DNA of 64,000 nucleotides from contig CAZBBC010000006.1 in NCBI GenBank assembly GCA_964489835.1, forward strand, positions 1-64,000. Reading direction: 5' to 3'. Below, piece after piece: positions 25,622-34,688 of this stretch. The DNA comes from CAZBBC01 sp964489835 (GTDB taxonomy: Bacteria; Calditrichota; Calditrichia; JAJRVZ01). The notes beneath the pieces were generated by a model. It was not told the origin of the DNA, made no database searches, and saw nothing but the letters and a program-made list of their open reading frames with translations. The translations under genes were made by a program, and so were the position numbers. Numbering within the stretch: position 1 is the first letter of the stretch; each line of letters starts with the position of its first letter.

Positions 25622-27928
25622 ATGGAATTAATAAATCCCCCGAAGGCCATCGCTGTTGTCGGAAATTACATACCCAGAAGATGCGGGATTGCCACTTTTA
25701 CCAGTGACCTTTGCGAAGCATTGGCTGAGAAGCTGCCTGATCCTGAAAATGTCATCGCGGTTGCAATGGATGATGTTATAGAAGGATATAAATATCCGGA
25801 ACGGGTTAAGTTTCAGGTCATGGAAAATGTCATTCGGGATTATATCAACGCTGCTGATTTTTTAAATTTAAATCGGATTGATATGGTTATTTTACAACAT
25901 GAATATGGAATTTTTGGCGGGAAAGATGGCTCTCATATTATTCAAATGCTTAAGAATTTAAAAATTCCGATCATTACCACACTTCATACGGTGTTAATGC
26001 AACCCACAGATGAACAGCGGGCGATTATTCGTGAGCTGACGAAATATTCTCAAAAAATTATCGTTATGGCACATATAGCTAAAATGATTTTAAATGATGT
26101 ATACAAAATTCCGGATTCCATGATCTCAGTCATCCCTCACGGGATACCCGATGTACCGTTTGTAGATCCGATATTCTATAAGGATAAATTCAATTTAGAG
26201 GACAAAAAGGTCATTCTAACATTTGGGTTGATCGGTCCCAGTAAGGGTATTGAATTTATGATCGATGCATTACCAGAAATCATTAAAAAACATCCTAATG
26301 TACTCTATATCGTCTTAGGGGCAACGCATCCAAATCTCTTGAAAACAGACGGGGAGGAATACCGTCATTTTCTGCACAGGAAAGTCAATACTTTAGGGAT
26401 AGAAGAAAATGTACAATTTCATAACAAATTTGTAAGCCTGGAAACCCTGACCGAGTATCTGATTGCAACAGATATTTATGTCACACCATATCTTTCCAAA
26501 GAACAAATTACTTCCGGCACTCTGGCTTATGCGGTCGGTTCAGGAAATGCGGTAGTTTCGACACCCTATTTATATGCCGAAGAACTTTTGGCCAACGGCA
26601 GAGGCCGGTTGGTACCTTTTCGCAATTCAAAAAGTATCTCAAATGAAATTAATGATTTACTCGCTCATGATCTCGAACGGAATGTTATTCGAAAAAACGC
26701 CTATCTGCACGGACGTACGATGATCTGGAGGGAGGTGGCAGAAGGTTACTTAAGATTAGCAGGCGAGGTTCTTGAGCAAGGACCGGTCTACTCGTTTGCC
26801 CCTTCCTTTGGCAATCAAAGCTCAAAAATCATCGATGAATTGCCCCGTATCAATCTGCACCATTTTCAGGTCCTTACAGATGATACCGGCATGTTACAGC
26901 ATTCATTTTTTACCATACCTAATCGCGCCCACGGTTATAGCATAGACGATAATGCTCGGGCATTGATTGCCTCTTGTATGTATTATGACTTACGCAAAGA
27001 TGAACAGATCATTAAACTACTTAAAATTTATCTGGCATTTATTTATCATGCCTTTAACTACACAAGGAACCGCTTTCGGAATTTAATGTCATACGAGCGT
27101 ACTTGGTTGGAAGAGATAGGTAGTGAGGATGCTCATGCCAGAGCATTATGGGGATTAGGTGTTGCCGTTAACAATGCGCCAAATAAAGCAATCAGAGATA
27201 TGGCTACCCGTTTGTTCGGTGATGCAATAACTACCGCAGAAATCTTTACTTCTCCCAGGGCATGGAGTTTTACAATTCTTGGCATATCCCAGTATCTTGA
27301 TATTTTTGGAGGAGATGCCGATGTAAGAAAGATTCAGGAAACACTCGCTGAAAAACTTTACACCCTATATAAAGATAATTTTAAATCAGATTGGCCATGG
27401 TTCGAAGACAAACTGACCTATGCTAATGCCAGTTTATCTCATGGTTTAATCATTGCCGGTTATAGAATATCAAGGCTCGATATGTTTGATGCCGGGATTA
27501 GCTCGCTGGAATGGTTGATGGAAAAACAAACATCTCCGGAAGGACATCTCTCAATTATTGGAAATAAAAATTGGGCTCCAAGAAACGAAGAGCACACAAA
27601 TTTCGATCAGCAACCCATTGAACTCATGAATCTAATGATTGCCTGTGCCTCCGTATTTAAATTCACCGGTGATAAAAAATGGATCGATAAAGCCAGAAAG
27701 TGTATCAGCTGGTTTTTAGGTCAGAATGATCTCGGCGCCGTATTATATAATTACCAGACCGGTGGATGCAAAGATGGCCTGCATTCTCAGGGCACCAATG
27801 CCAATGAAGGTGCAGAGTCAACTTTGGCCTGGCTTATTTCCCTTATTACCATGTATAAATTATTTGGAGACCAGGAGTTGGCCAAGGAACCGATCAAGAC
27901 ATATAAAGATTCAGAAGAGGCAGATTAA
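25622..27928 (+). CDS. GT4 glycosyltransferase fused to an (alpha/alpha)-barrel-like domain
   Basis: 768 residues in two parts. Residues 1-400 are GT-B/GT4: AIAVVGNYIPRRCGIATFTS, LILTFGLIGPSKGIEFMIDAL-type donor motif (seen as FGLIGPSKGIEFMIDAL) and TSGTLAYAVGSGNAVVSTPY in place of the common E-x7-E loop. Residues ~410-760 are all-helical with repeated hairpins: HGYSIDDNARALIA, SYERTWLEEIGSEDAHAR, DWPWFEDKLTYANASLSHGL and TNANEGAESTLAWL, like six-hairpin glycosidases or epimerases. The fusion suggests transfer and processing on the same chain. No signal peptide, so cytoplasmic. Confidence 0.83.
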   Translation: MELINPPKAIAVVGNYIPRRCGIATFTSDLCEALAEKLPDPENVIAVAMDDVIEGYKYPERVKFQVMENVIRDYINAADFLNLNRIDMVILQHEYGIFGGKDGSHIIQMLKNLKIPIITTLHTVLMQPTDEQRAIIRELTKYSQKIIVMAHIAKMILNDVYKIPDSMISVIPHGIPDVPFVDPIFYKDKFNLEDKKVILTFGLIGPSKGIEFMIDALPEIIKKHPNVLYIVLGATHPNLLKTDGEEYRHFLHRKVNTLGIEENVQFHNKFVSLETLTEYLIATDIYVTPYLSKEQITSGTLAYAVGSGNAVVSTPYLYAEELLANGRGRLVPFRNSKSISNEINDLLAHDLERNVIRKNAYLHGRTMIWREVAEGYLRLAGEVLEQGPVYSFAPSFGNQSSKIIDELPRINLHHFQVLTDDTGMLQHSFFTIPNRAHGYSIDDNARALIASCMYYDLRKDEQIIKLLKIYLAFIYHAFNYTRNRFRNLMSYERTWLEEIGSEDAHARALWGLGVAVNNAPNKAIRDMATRLFGDAITTAEIFTSPRAWSFTILGISQYLDIFGGDADVRKIQETLAEKLYTLYKDNFKSDWPWFEDKLTYANASLSHGLIIAGYRISRLDMFDAGISSLEWLMEKQTSPEGHLSIIGNKNWAPRNEEHTNFDQQPIELMNLMIACASVFKFTGDKKWIDKARKCISWFLGQNDLGAVLYNYQTGGCKDGLHSQGTNANEGAESTLAWLISLITMYKLFGDQELAKEPIKTYKDSEEAD

Positions 27929-27993
27929 AAGTTATTAATCATTTTAAGATTACAACTACATTGATATTCATCAGTTAACATAGGATCAAGGAT

Positions 27994-29454
27994 ATGCAGA
28001 CTATCAAGGTAAACCGAAAAGAAACTAGATTTTCTTCGGATCCATCACGGGTGATCAACAAATTTTATTATCCGGGTAGCGAACACCGAGCGAAAAATAT
28101 TATAAATCGCGTTCTGAATCTCACTGATTATAGTGTAAAAAATTTATTAGAACAAATTTTATCAAATTTCGAGCACCGCCATCGAAATTTAAAAGAAGTT
28201 TTTAACAGAAATTATCAAAATGTCAGAATGTTTATTCCCGATCAAAAAAACCTATCTGAAGACAGGAAATTGCTTATCGGTTCTTACTTTACACACGAAT
28301 ATTCGATAGAAGCCGCTGGTTTTTTTAATCCATCGATGGTACCTCATCCCAGCCAGAAAAGTGCAAACAAAGGAGAAATGACCTTCATTCTGAGTTTTAG
28401 AGCTACCGGGGAAGGACATGTCTCATCGATTGAGTTCAGGAGTGGAAAACTTGATAAATATAATAATATGTTGATGGACACGGCTTATCATCAATGCGAA
28501 ACACCGGAAATTATTATGAACGAGGTTTATGAAAAAAAATTCTTTTTAAAAAATATCAGACATTTAGAAATGGAGAATGATATTACCAAAAATATATTTA
28601 AAAATTTACCATCAACATTTTCATTTGAGATACTTCAGGATAAAATTGAAAAAATAAAAAATAGTTTTCCACATTCCCATACGTTCACACATACAATAAA
28701 TATGGTATACCTTATGGCCCGTTCCAATCATCAAAGGTACTTCCGACCTGAATCACACATTTCCGAACGGGTACTATTTCCTGTATCCAAAGAAGCGATT
28801 AAAGGTTTGGAAGACGCGCGTTTTGTTCGTTTTTGTTTTGATAATGGAGAAGTTACTTATTTTGCAACCTATACGGCTTATAATGGATTCGAAATTTTTC
28901 CCATGCTACTCTCAACATCGGATTTTTTATCGTTTAATTTTTGCACAATAACCGGCGCTGCAGTTAAGGATAAGGGGATGGCTTTATTTCCCAGAAAAAT
29001 AGACGGAAAATATTTTATGTTTTCCCGGATCGACGGAGAGAATTTATATTTAATGAAATCAGACTCCGTTGATTTCTGGAATAAAGCACAATTGTTTCAG
29101 TCCCCAAAACATCCCTGGGAATTTTTTCAAATCGGTACCTGTGGGTCGCCAATTGAAACAGAACATGGCTGGATTCTTTTAACTCATGGTGTCGGCCCTA
29201 TGCGCTGTTATTGTATCGGGGCGGAACTTCTGGATTTAAAAAATCCATCAAAAATCATCGCCCAGCTAAAAGAACCAATACTTTTACCGGAGGCAAGAGA
29301 ACGGGAAGGATATGTCCCTAATGTGGTCTATTCATGCGGTGGACTGATTCATAACAGTGAGCTGGTTTTGCCTTATGCTATGTCCGATTCATCCTGTGGA
29401 ATTGCCACAATAAAAATGGATGAATTAATGTCGGCTTTCGCTCAATCTCATTAA
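27994..29454 (+). CDS. GH130-family protein, long form
   Basis: 486 residues. The first ~180 form an N-terminal part without clear motifs, rich in charged residues. The GH130 propeller follows: SERVLFPVSKEAIKGLEDAR with the catalytic Asp, LFPRKIDGKYFMFSRIDGEN, GTCGSPIETEHGWILLTHGV and GYVPNVVYSCGG. The long type includes oligomannan phosphorylases with large N-terminal extensions. Together with the short GH130 it offers enzymes for both disaccharides and longer chains. It starts 65 bases after the fusion GT and ends the cluster. Confidence 0.87.
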   Translation: MQTIKVNRKETRFSSDPSRVINKFYYPGSEHRAKNIINRVLNLTDYSVKNLLEQILSNFEHRHRNLKEVFNRNYQNVRMFIPDQKNLSEDRKLLIGSYFTHEYSIEAAGFFNPSMVPHPSQKSANKGEMTFILSFRATGEGHVSSIEFRSGKLDKYNNMLMDTAYHQCETPEIIMNEVYEKKFFLKNIRHLEMENDITKNIFKNLPSTFSFEILQDKIEKIKNSFPHSHTFTHTINMVYLMARSNHQRYFRPESHISERVLFPVSKEAIKGLEDARFVRFCFDNGEVTYFATYTAYNGFEIFPMLLSTSDFLSFNFCTITGAAVKDKGMALFPRKIDGKYFMFSRIDGENLYLMKSDSVDFWNKAQLFQSPKHPWEFFQIGTCGSPIETEHGWILLTHGVGPMRCYCIGAELLDLKNPSKIIAQLKEPILLPEAREREGYVPNVVYSCGGLIHNSELVLPYAMSDSSCGIATIKMDELMSAFAQSH

Positions 29455-29616
29455 CCTCACTGTAAGTTTTACCGTATTAACAGAGAAAAGAGTTGAGGAT
29501 TCTCAATTTCTTAAACCATTTTTATTTCAAATATCTAATCTGATCTTTTCATAAACCTTGGAATATTCATTCCCTCAAATTGATTATATATATTAAAATA
29601 ATCAGGAGTATCCATT

Positions 29617-30198
29617 ATGGCTTTTACCTTAGCTTTAAGTGAGAAAGCACCCAATTTTAAATTACCGGCAACCGATGGCAAAACTTACCAATTGTCTGAT
29701 TTTGATGATAGCCGGTTATTGGTAATTTTTTTTACCTGTAACCATTGTCCCTATGTTATCGGCTCGGATGAAATGACACGCCAGACAGCCGAGAAATTTG
29801 CCCCTCAGGACGTAAAATTTATTGGGATCAATTCAAACAGTAAGGTCACTTATCCGGAAGATGATTTTGAGCATATGGTTGTGCGGATGGAAGAGAACAA
29901 ATTCCCCTGGCTATATCTTTATGATGAAACCCAGGAAATTGCCCGGACCTATGGTGCTTTGAGAACGCCACACTTTTTTGTTTTCAACAAAGAGCGTAAA
30001 CTTGTATATACTGGTCGGGGTGTAGATAATCCCCGCGATACCAGTAAAATGACGGTCAACGACCTTGAAAAAGCCTTGAACGAACAATTAGCGGGTAAAC
30101 CGGTGAGTGTTCCGCTTACCAATCCTATTGGTTGTAATGTTAAATGGGAAGGTAAAGATCAGCACTGGATGCCGGCCGATGCCTGTGATTTGGTGTAA
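29617..30198 (+). CDS. Thioredoxin-fold redoxin (AhpC/TSA-like)
   Basis: 193 residues without a signal peptide. APNFKLPATDGKTYQLSDFDDSR is the redoxin opening. The active site FFTCNHCPYVIGS gives a C-x-x-C (residues ~44-47) like TlpA-type reductases. The family motif TYGALRTPHFFVF carries the cis-Pro. The C-terminal TNPIGCNVKW...ACDLV adds two Cys. Probably a cytosolic disulfide reductase or peroxidase; partner unknown. Single gene behind an AGGAG site. Confidence 0.88.
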   Translation: MAFTLALSEKAPNFKLPATDGKTYQLSDFDDSRLLVIFFTCNHCPYVIGSDEMTRQTAEKFAPQDVKFIGINSNSKVTYPEDDFEHMVVRMEENKFPWLYLYDETQEIARTYGALRTPHFFVFNKERKLVYTGRGVDNPRDTSKMTVNDLEKALNEQLAGKPVSVPLTNPIGCNVKWEGKDQHWMPADACDLV

Positions 30199-30381
30199 AT
30201 CTACGAACCGCCTGTTGGTGACCAGGGATCAGGCCGAGGCTAATTTTATTTTATAATCGGTAATTGAGCGAAAGATATAATCATATTGCAGGACAATTTT
30301 ATTCCATGAATAATATTTTAAATTATTTACAGATTCCTGACAATAAATGCCACCTAAAAATCTATTATCCGGCGTCATTAA

Positions 30382-31155
30382 TCAAAACCTTAACGAAAGA
30401 CAGCTGACCCCCCCATCCAGTTTCCTGAACTCGGACATATTAACTGTCAGTGTTTCATAACCTGCAGTTTCAACTGCTGTTCGGGTATTCGGATAACCAG
30501 ATGGCATAATGACAGTACCGTTTATCCATAGGCTATTGGCGGCATAATTTTCTTCCGCTGCAACCTCAATAATTTTATATTTCTTAAATTTTTCCTGCGA
30601 TAAAAATTCACCGGTAGCAAGCATATGGTGATGATCCAGGTAAGAAACGCCTGTTTTTAGATGAAGTACTTTTTCAATCCGAATCGTTGATGCGGTCATG
30701 CCATATTTTTCAAGAATTTTCTGCACCTGTTGAGCACCGCTTTGATTGGTGCGCCCGGATAATCCGACAAAAAAATGAGACTCAACCATCATAATATCGC
30801 CTGCCTCAACAGTACCCGGTGGTTTTATAACCTCAATATTATCATAGAATTTACTGAGAATGGTTGATATCTCAATCGTTTCTCCTTTTCGCGAAGATGC
30901 TCCTGGATTAGTAATGATCGCACATATCGGTGTAAGCAGGGCGATGTCTTCAACAAATGTGGAATCCGGATAATGAGGGTCAGCTTCCAGTATTATAACA
31001 TCTAAACCACAAGCCATCAGCGCCTTTACATAATGATCGTGCTGAATCAACGCCTTATGATAATCCGGCGGTCCCAAATCAGCTGTTGTCAGACCATTGC
31101 TCATATTCAGACAAGGTCTACGTACGATTGCTTTTGTATAATTCATTAATGCCAT
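30382..31155 (-). CDS. Dimethylarginine dimethylaminohydrolase / amidinotransferase-like enzyme
   Basis: 257 residues of the guanidine-modifying pentein fold. PDSTFVEDIALLTP (substrate-binding Asp/Glu), GTVEAGDIMMV, the catalytic His in SYLDHHHMLATGEF (~170) and the C-terminal nucleophile in LDGGVSCLSLRF (~251) match DDAH proteins, which convert methylarginine or arginine to citrulline and an amine. Length fits DDAH rather than arginine deiminase (~400). A second ATG three codons in (31146) is as well placed relative to GGAG. No arginine-pathway neighbour is present. Confidence 0.85.
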   Translation of the reverse strand: MALMNYTKAIVRRPCLNMSNGLTTADLGPPDYHKALIQHDHYVKALMACGLDVIILEADPHYPDSTFVEDIALLTPICAIITNPGASSRKGETIEISTILSKFYDNIEVIKPPGTVEAGDIMMVESHFFVGLSGRTNQSGAQQVQKILEKYGMTASTIRIEKVLHLKTGVSYLDHHHMLATGEFLSQEKFKKYKIIEVAAEENYAANSLWINGTVIMPSGYPNTRTAVETAGYETLTVNMSEFRKLDGGVSCLSLRF

Positions 31156-31244
31156 AACTCCAAATATTTTATAACTTCGTTTAGATAACCGCTTGACTCA
31201 GATAATGAATATAGGGCAGATTGATTTTCTTTTCAATTCAGAGA

Positions 31245-32588
31245 TCAAGAAAATGTTAACTTAAAAGTGGTCTGTTTATCCGGTATGGAAGAGACAGAGA
31301 TGGTGCCGGCATGTTGACGCATAATCTGTTTAGAAAGACTGAGCCCAATACCTGAGCCTGTCTTTTTAGTCGTAAAAAAAGGAATGAAAATTTTCTCCCG
31401 CACCTCAGGAACGATTCCTGAGCCGTTATCAGTTAGTCTCATCATGACCCGACCTTTCTCGTCCCTGGACGCTGACAGATCCAGTTTTCCATTTTCTTTA
31501 TTATTTATAGCCTCCAAAGAATTTCTGATGAGATTCAACAACACCTGCTCAATAAGCTCCTGATCAGCAATTACCTGCAAGTTCTGGGGCTGCACTACGG
31601 AGGTAATCTTTACTTTTCTTTTATTTGATTCATTCTCCATTAACTGTGTCACCCGATTGAAAAGATTATTAATAGATATCATTTGAAAATTTGGTTTCGG
31701 AATACGGGTCAGTTTGTGATAAGAATTAACAAAATGAATTAATCCTTCACTTCTTTTCTGTATCGTACTCACCGCCTGGTGTATTTCATTCAGATCCTTA
31801 GCTTCATCCACTTCATTAATCATTTCTATTAAGGACTGATCAATCGTTTGAGCAAGAGAGGAGATAGGGGTTATAGAATTCATGATTTCATGCGTAAGCA
31901 CACGAATTAGTTTTTGCCATGCTTCCATTTCCTGTTCTTCTAATTCACTTTGAATATTCTGTAAAGAGGCAAGAATAAGCAAGCGACCGCGTAATTGGAA
32001 TCTGGTGGTATAAACAACCAATTGCAATATATCCTCTTTCTGCTGTATTTTTATGAGATCCCGATTACCCGTCTTCATACTGAGTAATTTTCGTACCAAT
32101 TCTTCGTTTATCGTTCCCAGGGCTGAAATGTTTCGCACTTTAGGGACCCCAAGGATTCTTTTCGCAGCGGTGTTCATAAGTTCTACTTTACCCTGGTTAT
32201 CATAGGCGATAAGCCCTATGCCAACATGCTGCACGACTGTTTGCAGGTAACGATAATTCTCCTCCTTTTCTCCCCGGATACGCTGAAAGTCCCGGATCAC
32301 CATGGAAAATCCTTCATTTAACTCATTAAAAGATTTGCCCAGGCCTGGTGTCTTAAAAGATTGGGAGAAATCAGCATAACGGATCGCCTCTAAAAATTGT
32401 AACATCCGCCGATTCGACGTTTCCATTAATTTAATCATTGCAACAACCTGATAGATACACAACAGCCCAAGAATCCCAATGGTGGCGTATAAATCTGTAT
32501 TAAGAAAAAGGTAAATGGAAAGAAAAAGGGTGAGAGTTAAACTAATAATCCTTATAACAACTTGTATTCTAAAATTCTTAAAAATCAT
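31245..32588 (-). CDS. Sensor histidine kinase, NtrY-like
   Basis: 447 residues. Two membrane helices lie at ~8-55, with almost no periplasmic loop between them, followed by a HAMP-like/linker region and a PAS domain (~118-215). The H-box LTHEIMNSITPIS is at ~230, N-box NLIRNSLEAI at ~345, then DNGSGIVPE and GSGIGLSLSKQIM. The very short loop implies sensing in the membrane or cytoplasm. It follows the response regulator by 38 bases in the same unit and is surely its cognate kinase. Confidence 0.92.
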   Translation of the reverse strand: MIFKNFRIQVVIRIISLTLTLFLSIYLFLNTDLYATIGILGLLCIYQVVAMIKLMETSNRRMLQFLEAIRYADFSQSFKTPGLGKSFNELNEGFSMVIRDFQRIRGEKEENYRYLQTVVQHVGIGLIAYDNQGKVELMNTAAKRILGVPKVRNISALGTINEELVRKLLSMKTGNRDLIKIQQKEDILQLVVYTTRFQLRGRLLILASLQNIQSELEEQEMEAWQKLIRVLTHEIMNSITPISSLAQTIDQSLIEMINEVDEAKDLNEIHQAVSTIQKRSEGLIHFVNSYHKLTRIPKPNFQMISINNLFNRVTQLMENESNKRKVKITSVVQPQNLQVIADQELIEQVLLNLIRNSLEAINNKENGKLDLSASRDEKGRVMMRLTDNGSGIVPEVREKIFIPFFTTKKTGSGIGLSLSKQIMRQHAGTISVSSIPDKQTTFKLTFS

Positions 32589-32626
32589 TTTTATCCCGGA
32601 ACTTAAAAGACAGATCTATCCAATTC

Positions 32627-34003
32627 TCATAGACCGAGTTTTTCAATCCTGCGATACAGAGCTGCCCGGCTCAGCCCCAGTTCTTTCGCCGCCTTACTGA
32701 CATTTCCATGATGCTTATTCAAGGCCTTTTCTATGATCACTTTTTCAACCAGGTCCAGATTATAGTTTTCAAAAACCAATCCTCGGGTTTGGGTGTTTCC
32801 CGGTGAGAATAAAAAATCATCGGATTGCAAGGTTGAAGTCTCCGATAATATAATTGCTCTTTCAATGGCATGCTGAAGTTCCCGAATATTACCCGGCCAA
32901 TGATAAGACTTTAATTTTTTCATTGTTACCGGAGACCATTTATTAATTCTCTTGTAATACTTTTTCGCATAAATATTTTTAAAATGTTCAGCCAGCAGTG
33001 GAATATCTTCTATTCTTTCTCTTAATGGCGGTAATTTTAGTTCAACCGTATTGATGCGGTATAACAGGTCCTGTCTAAACGTTCCCTCACGTACCATTTC
33101 GAATATGGGCCTATTTGTTGCGCAAATAAGACGAATATCAATCGGTTGAGATTTATTAGATCCGACACGAATAACCTGTCGACTTTCTAATACACTCAGA
33201 AGCTTTGATTGAAGCGATAAGGACAAATTCCCGATTTCATCCAGAAATAGAGTACCACCGCTGGCAATTTCAAATCGCCCGGCATGGTCATTCTTTGCGT
33301 CAGTAAAAGCACCCCGGACATGACCAAAAAGTTCACTTTCAAAAAGCGTTTCGCTGATCGCACCCATATCGACACTGATAAACACCCTGTCGAACCTCGC
33401 TGACTGCCGATGAATAGCCCGTGCCACCAGTTCCTTACCGGTTCCGTTTTCACCAAGAATAAGCACATTGGCATCAGTTTTAGCCACTTTATTTACCGTA
33501 CTGAACAATCCCCGGATAGCCGGTCCTTTCCCGATAAAATCCAGAAAAGGTTGATCGATATCGGCGCTTAATTGCTTTTGTTGTACACGCAACCGATTTG
33601 CTTCCAGTCTGGACTTCCGAAGTTCTAAGGCAGCAGATATCGTCGCCAGGAGCTTTTCATTTTGCCAGGGTTTTAAAATAAAATCAACTGCACCTTCCTT
33701 TATCGCACGGACTGCCATTTCAACATCGCCATAGGCAGTAATCAGAATTACCACTGCCGAAGGGTCAATTTCTATTATTTTTTTAAGCCAGTATAAACCT
33801 TCCTGTCCGCTGGTGACATCGCTTTTAAAATTCATGTCAAGACAAATCAAATCGTATGTTTCACTTTTAAGGAGAGAGGGAATAATTTCCGGATCTTTTT
33901 CAATACGAATTTCGGTTACATATTTTTTAACCAAAAGGCGAAAGGTAAAAAGGATATCCTCGTCATCATCAACAATCAATATCTTTACGTCATGTTGCTT
34001 CAC
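32627..34003 (-). CDS. Sigma54-dependent response regulator (NtrC family)
   Basis: 458 residues. Receiver domain 1-125 with DDDE at ~12-15, the phosphoacceptor in LICLDMNF (~56) and K in LKPWQ. AAA+ domain with Walker A GENGTGKE (~180), the sigma54-contact loop GAFTDA (~233, Asp replacing the usual Gly), Walker B GGTLFLDEIGNL and the Arg-finger block NRPIFEMV. The C-terminal Fis-type HTH is NVSKAAKELGLSRAALYRRI. It activates sigma54 promoters from upstream dyad sites. The divergent exporter operon with a sigma54-like promoter is the obvious target. Confidence 0.94.
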   Translation of the reverse strand: MKQHDVKILIVDDDEDILFTFRLLVKKYVTEIRIEKDPEIIPSLLKSETYDLICLDMNFKSDVTSGQEGLYWLKKIIEIDPSAVVILITAYGDVEMAVRAIKEGAVDFILKPWQNEKLLATISAALELRKSRLEANRLRVQQKQLSADIDQPFLDFIGKGPAIRGLFSTVNKVAKTDANVLILGENGTGKELVARAIHRQSARFDRVFISVDMGAISETLFESELFGHVRGAFTDAKNDHAGRFEIASGGTLFLDEIGNLSLSLQSKLLSVLESRQVIRVGSNKSQPIDIRLICATNRPIFEMVREGTFRQDLLYRINTVELKLPPLRERIEDIPLLAEHFKNIYAKKYYKRINKWSPVTMKKLKSYHWPGNIRELQHAIERAIILSETSTLQSDDFLFSPGNTQTRGLVFENYNLDLVEKVIIEKALNKHHGNVSKAAKELGLSRAALYRRIEKLGL

Positions 34004-34545
34004 TCAATATCACTCCTCTAACCGTTGCTTTATTTAGCCTGAATTATTCAAAATCTTTCACAGTTTATGCTATTGTACCAAAACATTTTGTTTTTTTTGT
34101 AAAAATTTTAAAAACTGTTATCCAAGGATTAATTTTTTTTGTCCTTGGATTATTCTTCTAAGCCGGATCCCGTCATAGCCACGTCTGCGCCGGGCAGGCC
34201 GGGCAAGCAGGCGTCCGTCTAAGGCTGGATCAAGTGATTGACTGACACTGATTTGCACGGATTAAAACTATAATAAAAATATTTTTTAAATAAAATCCGT
34301 GTTAATCCGTGAAATCCGTGGACTATTTTTTTTCTTTGTTTGTAGCCTTGGGCTGCGCTATGAATAGACCAGGTTAGTCAATTAATAATTTTATCTCTCC
34401 CCGGGATCCTGAGTCCTTTCAAACAAATTAACTGAAAAAAGATACTCTTAAAACAACTTTTTTATAAAACTTACCCAATGATAAACACCGGACTCAATAA
34501 TATTGAATCAGCAGGAGATTTATTTGAGATTTTTGAGTATCATAC
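34004..34545. other. Divergent intergenic region between regulator and exporter
   Basis: Apart from element D at 34165-34370, the DNA is AT-rich and contains a few T-runs (34085-34140). No sigma54-type promoter for the regulator gene itself was found near 34003. An ORF can be drawn from 34478, but it runs through the operator and promoter and lacks a ribosome site. Confidence 0.5.
34165..34370 (+). repeat. Mosaic repeat element D, copy 2
   Basis: The GC-rich 50-bp core (34165-34214) equals that near recQ. It is followed by GTCCGTCTAAGGCTGGATCA, which is shared with the 52.5-kb copy, then AATCCGTG motifs, the GTGGACTATTTTTTTTCTTT module and GGGCTGCGCTATGAAT. Relative to the other two copies the core points the opposite way, so the parts have been shuffled. 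Confidence 0.8.
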
Positions 34546-34583
34546 TGTCCGTTTTCGGACACCTACTGTTTCACATACGGACA
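34546..34583. promoter_or_regulatory. Enhancer-type operator: perfect TGTCCG-N4-CGGACA dyad plus second half-site pair
   Basis: TGTCCGTTTTCGGACA at 34546-34561 is a perfect dyad. A second, imperfect pair (TGTTTC ... CGGACA) spans 34567-34583. They lie 78-115 bases upstream of the predicted transcript start, the usual distance for an NtrC-family activator dimer pair. The divergent sigma54 regulator gene is the likely source of the protein. Confidence 0.6.
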
Positions 34584-34634
34584 CTTTTATAAATGGTTTC
34601 CTTTTAGGATGCCTGTATACCTGGATTGCAGGTC

Positions 34635-34650
34635 TGGCATGTTTATTGAT
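34635..34650 (+). promoter_or_regulatory. Putative sigma54 promoter of the exporter operon
   Basis: TGGCATG-TTTA-TTGAT matches TGGCAYR-N4-TTGCW except for A instead of C at -12. The spacing is exact. Transcription would start near 34661, 28 bases before the adaptor ATG. Confidence 0.6.
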
Positions 34651-34688
34651 ACATAACATTAAGATGAATTTAACAAGATCGGTTTCTT

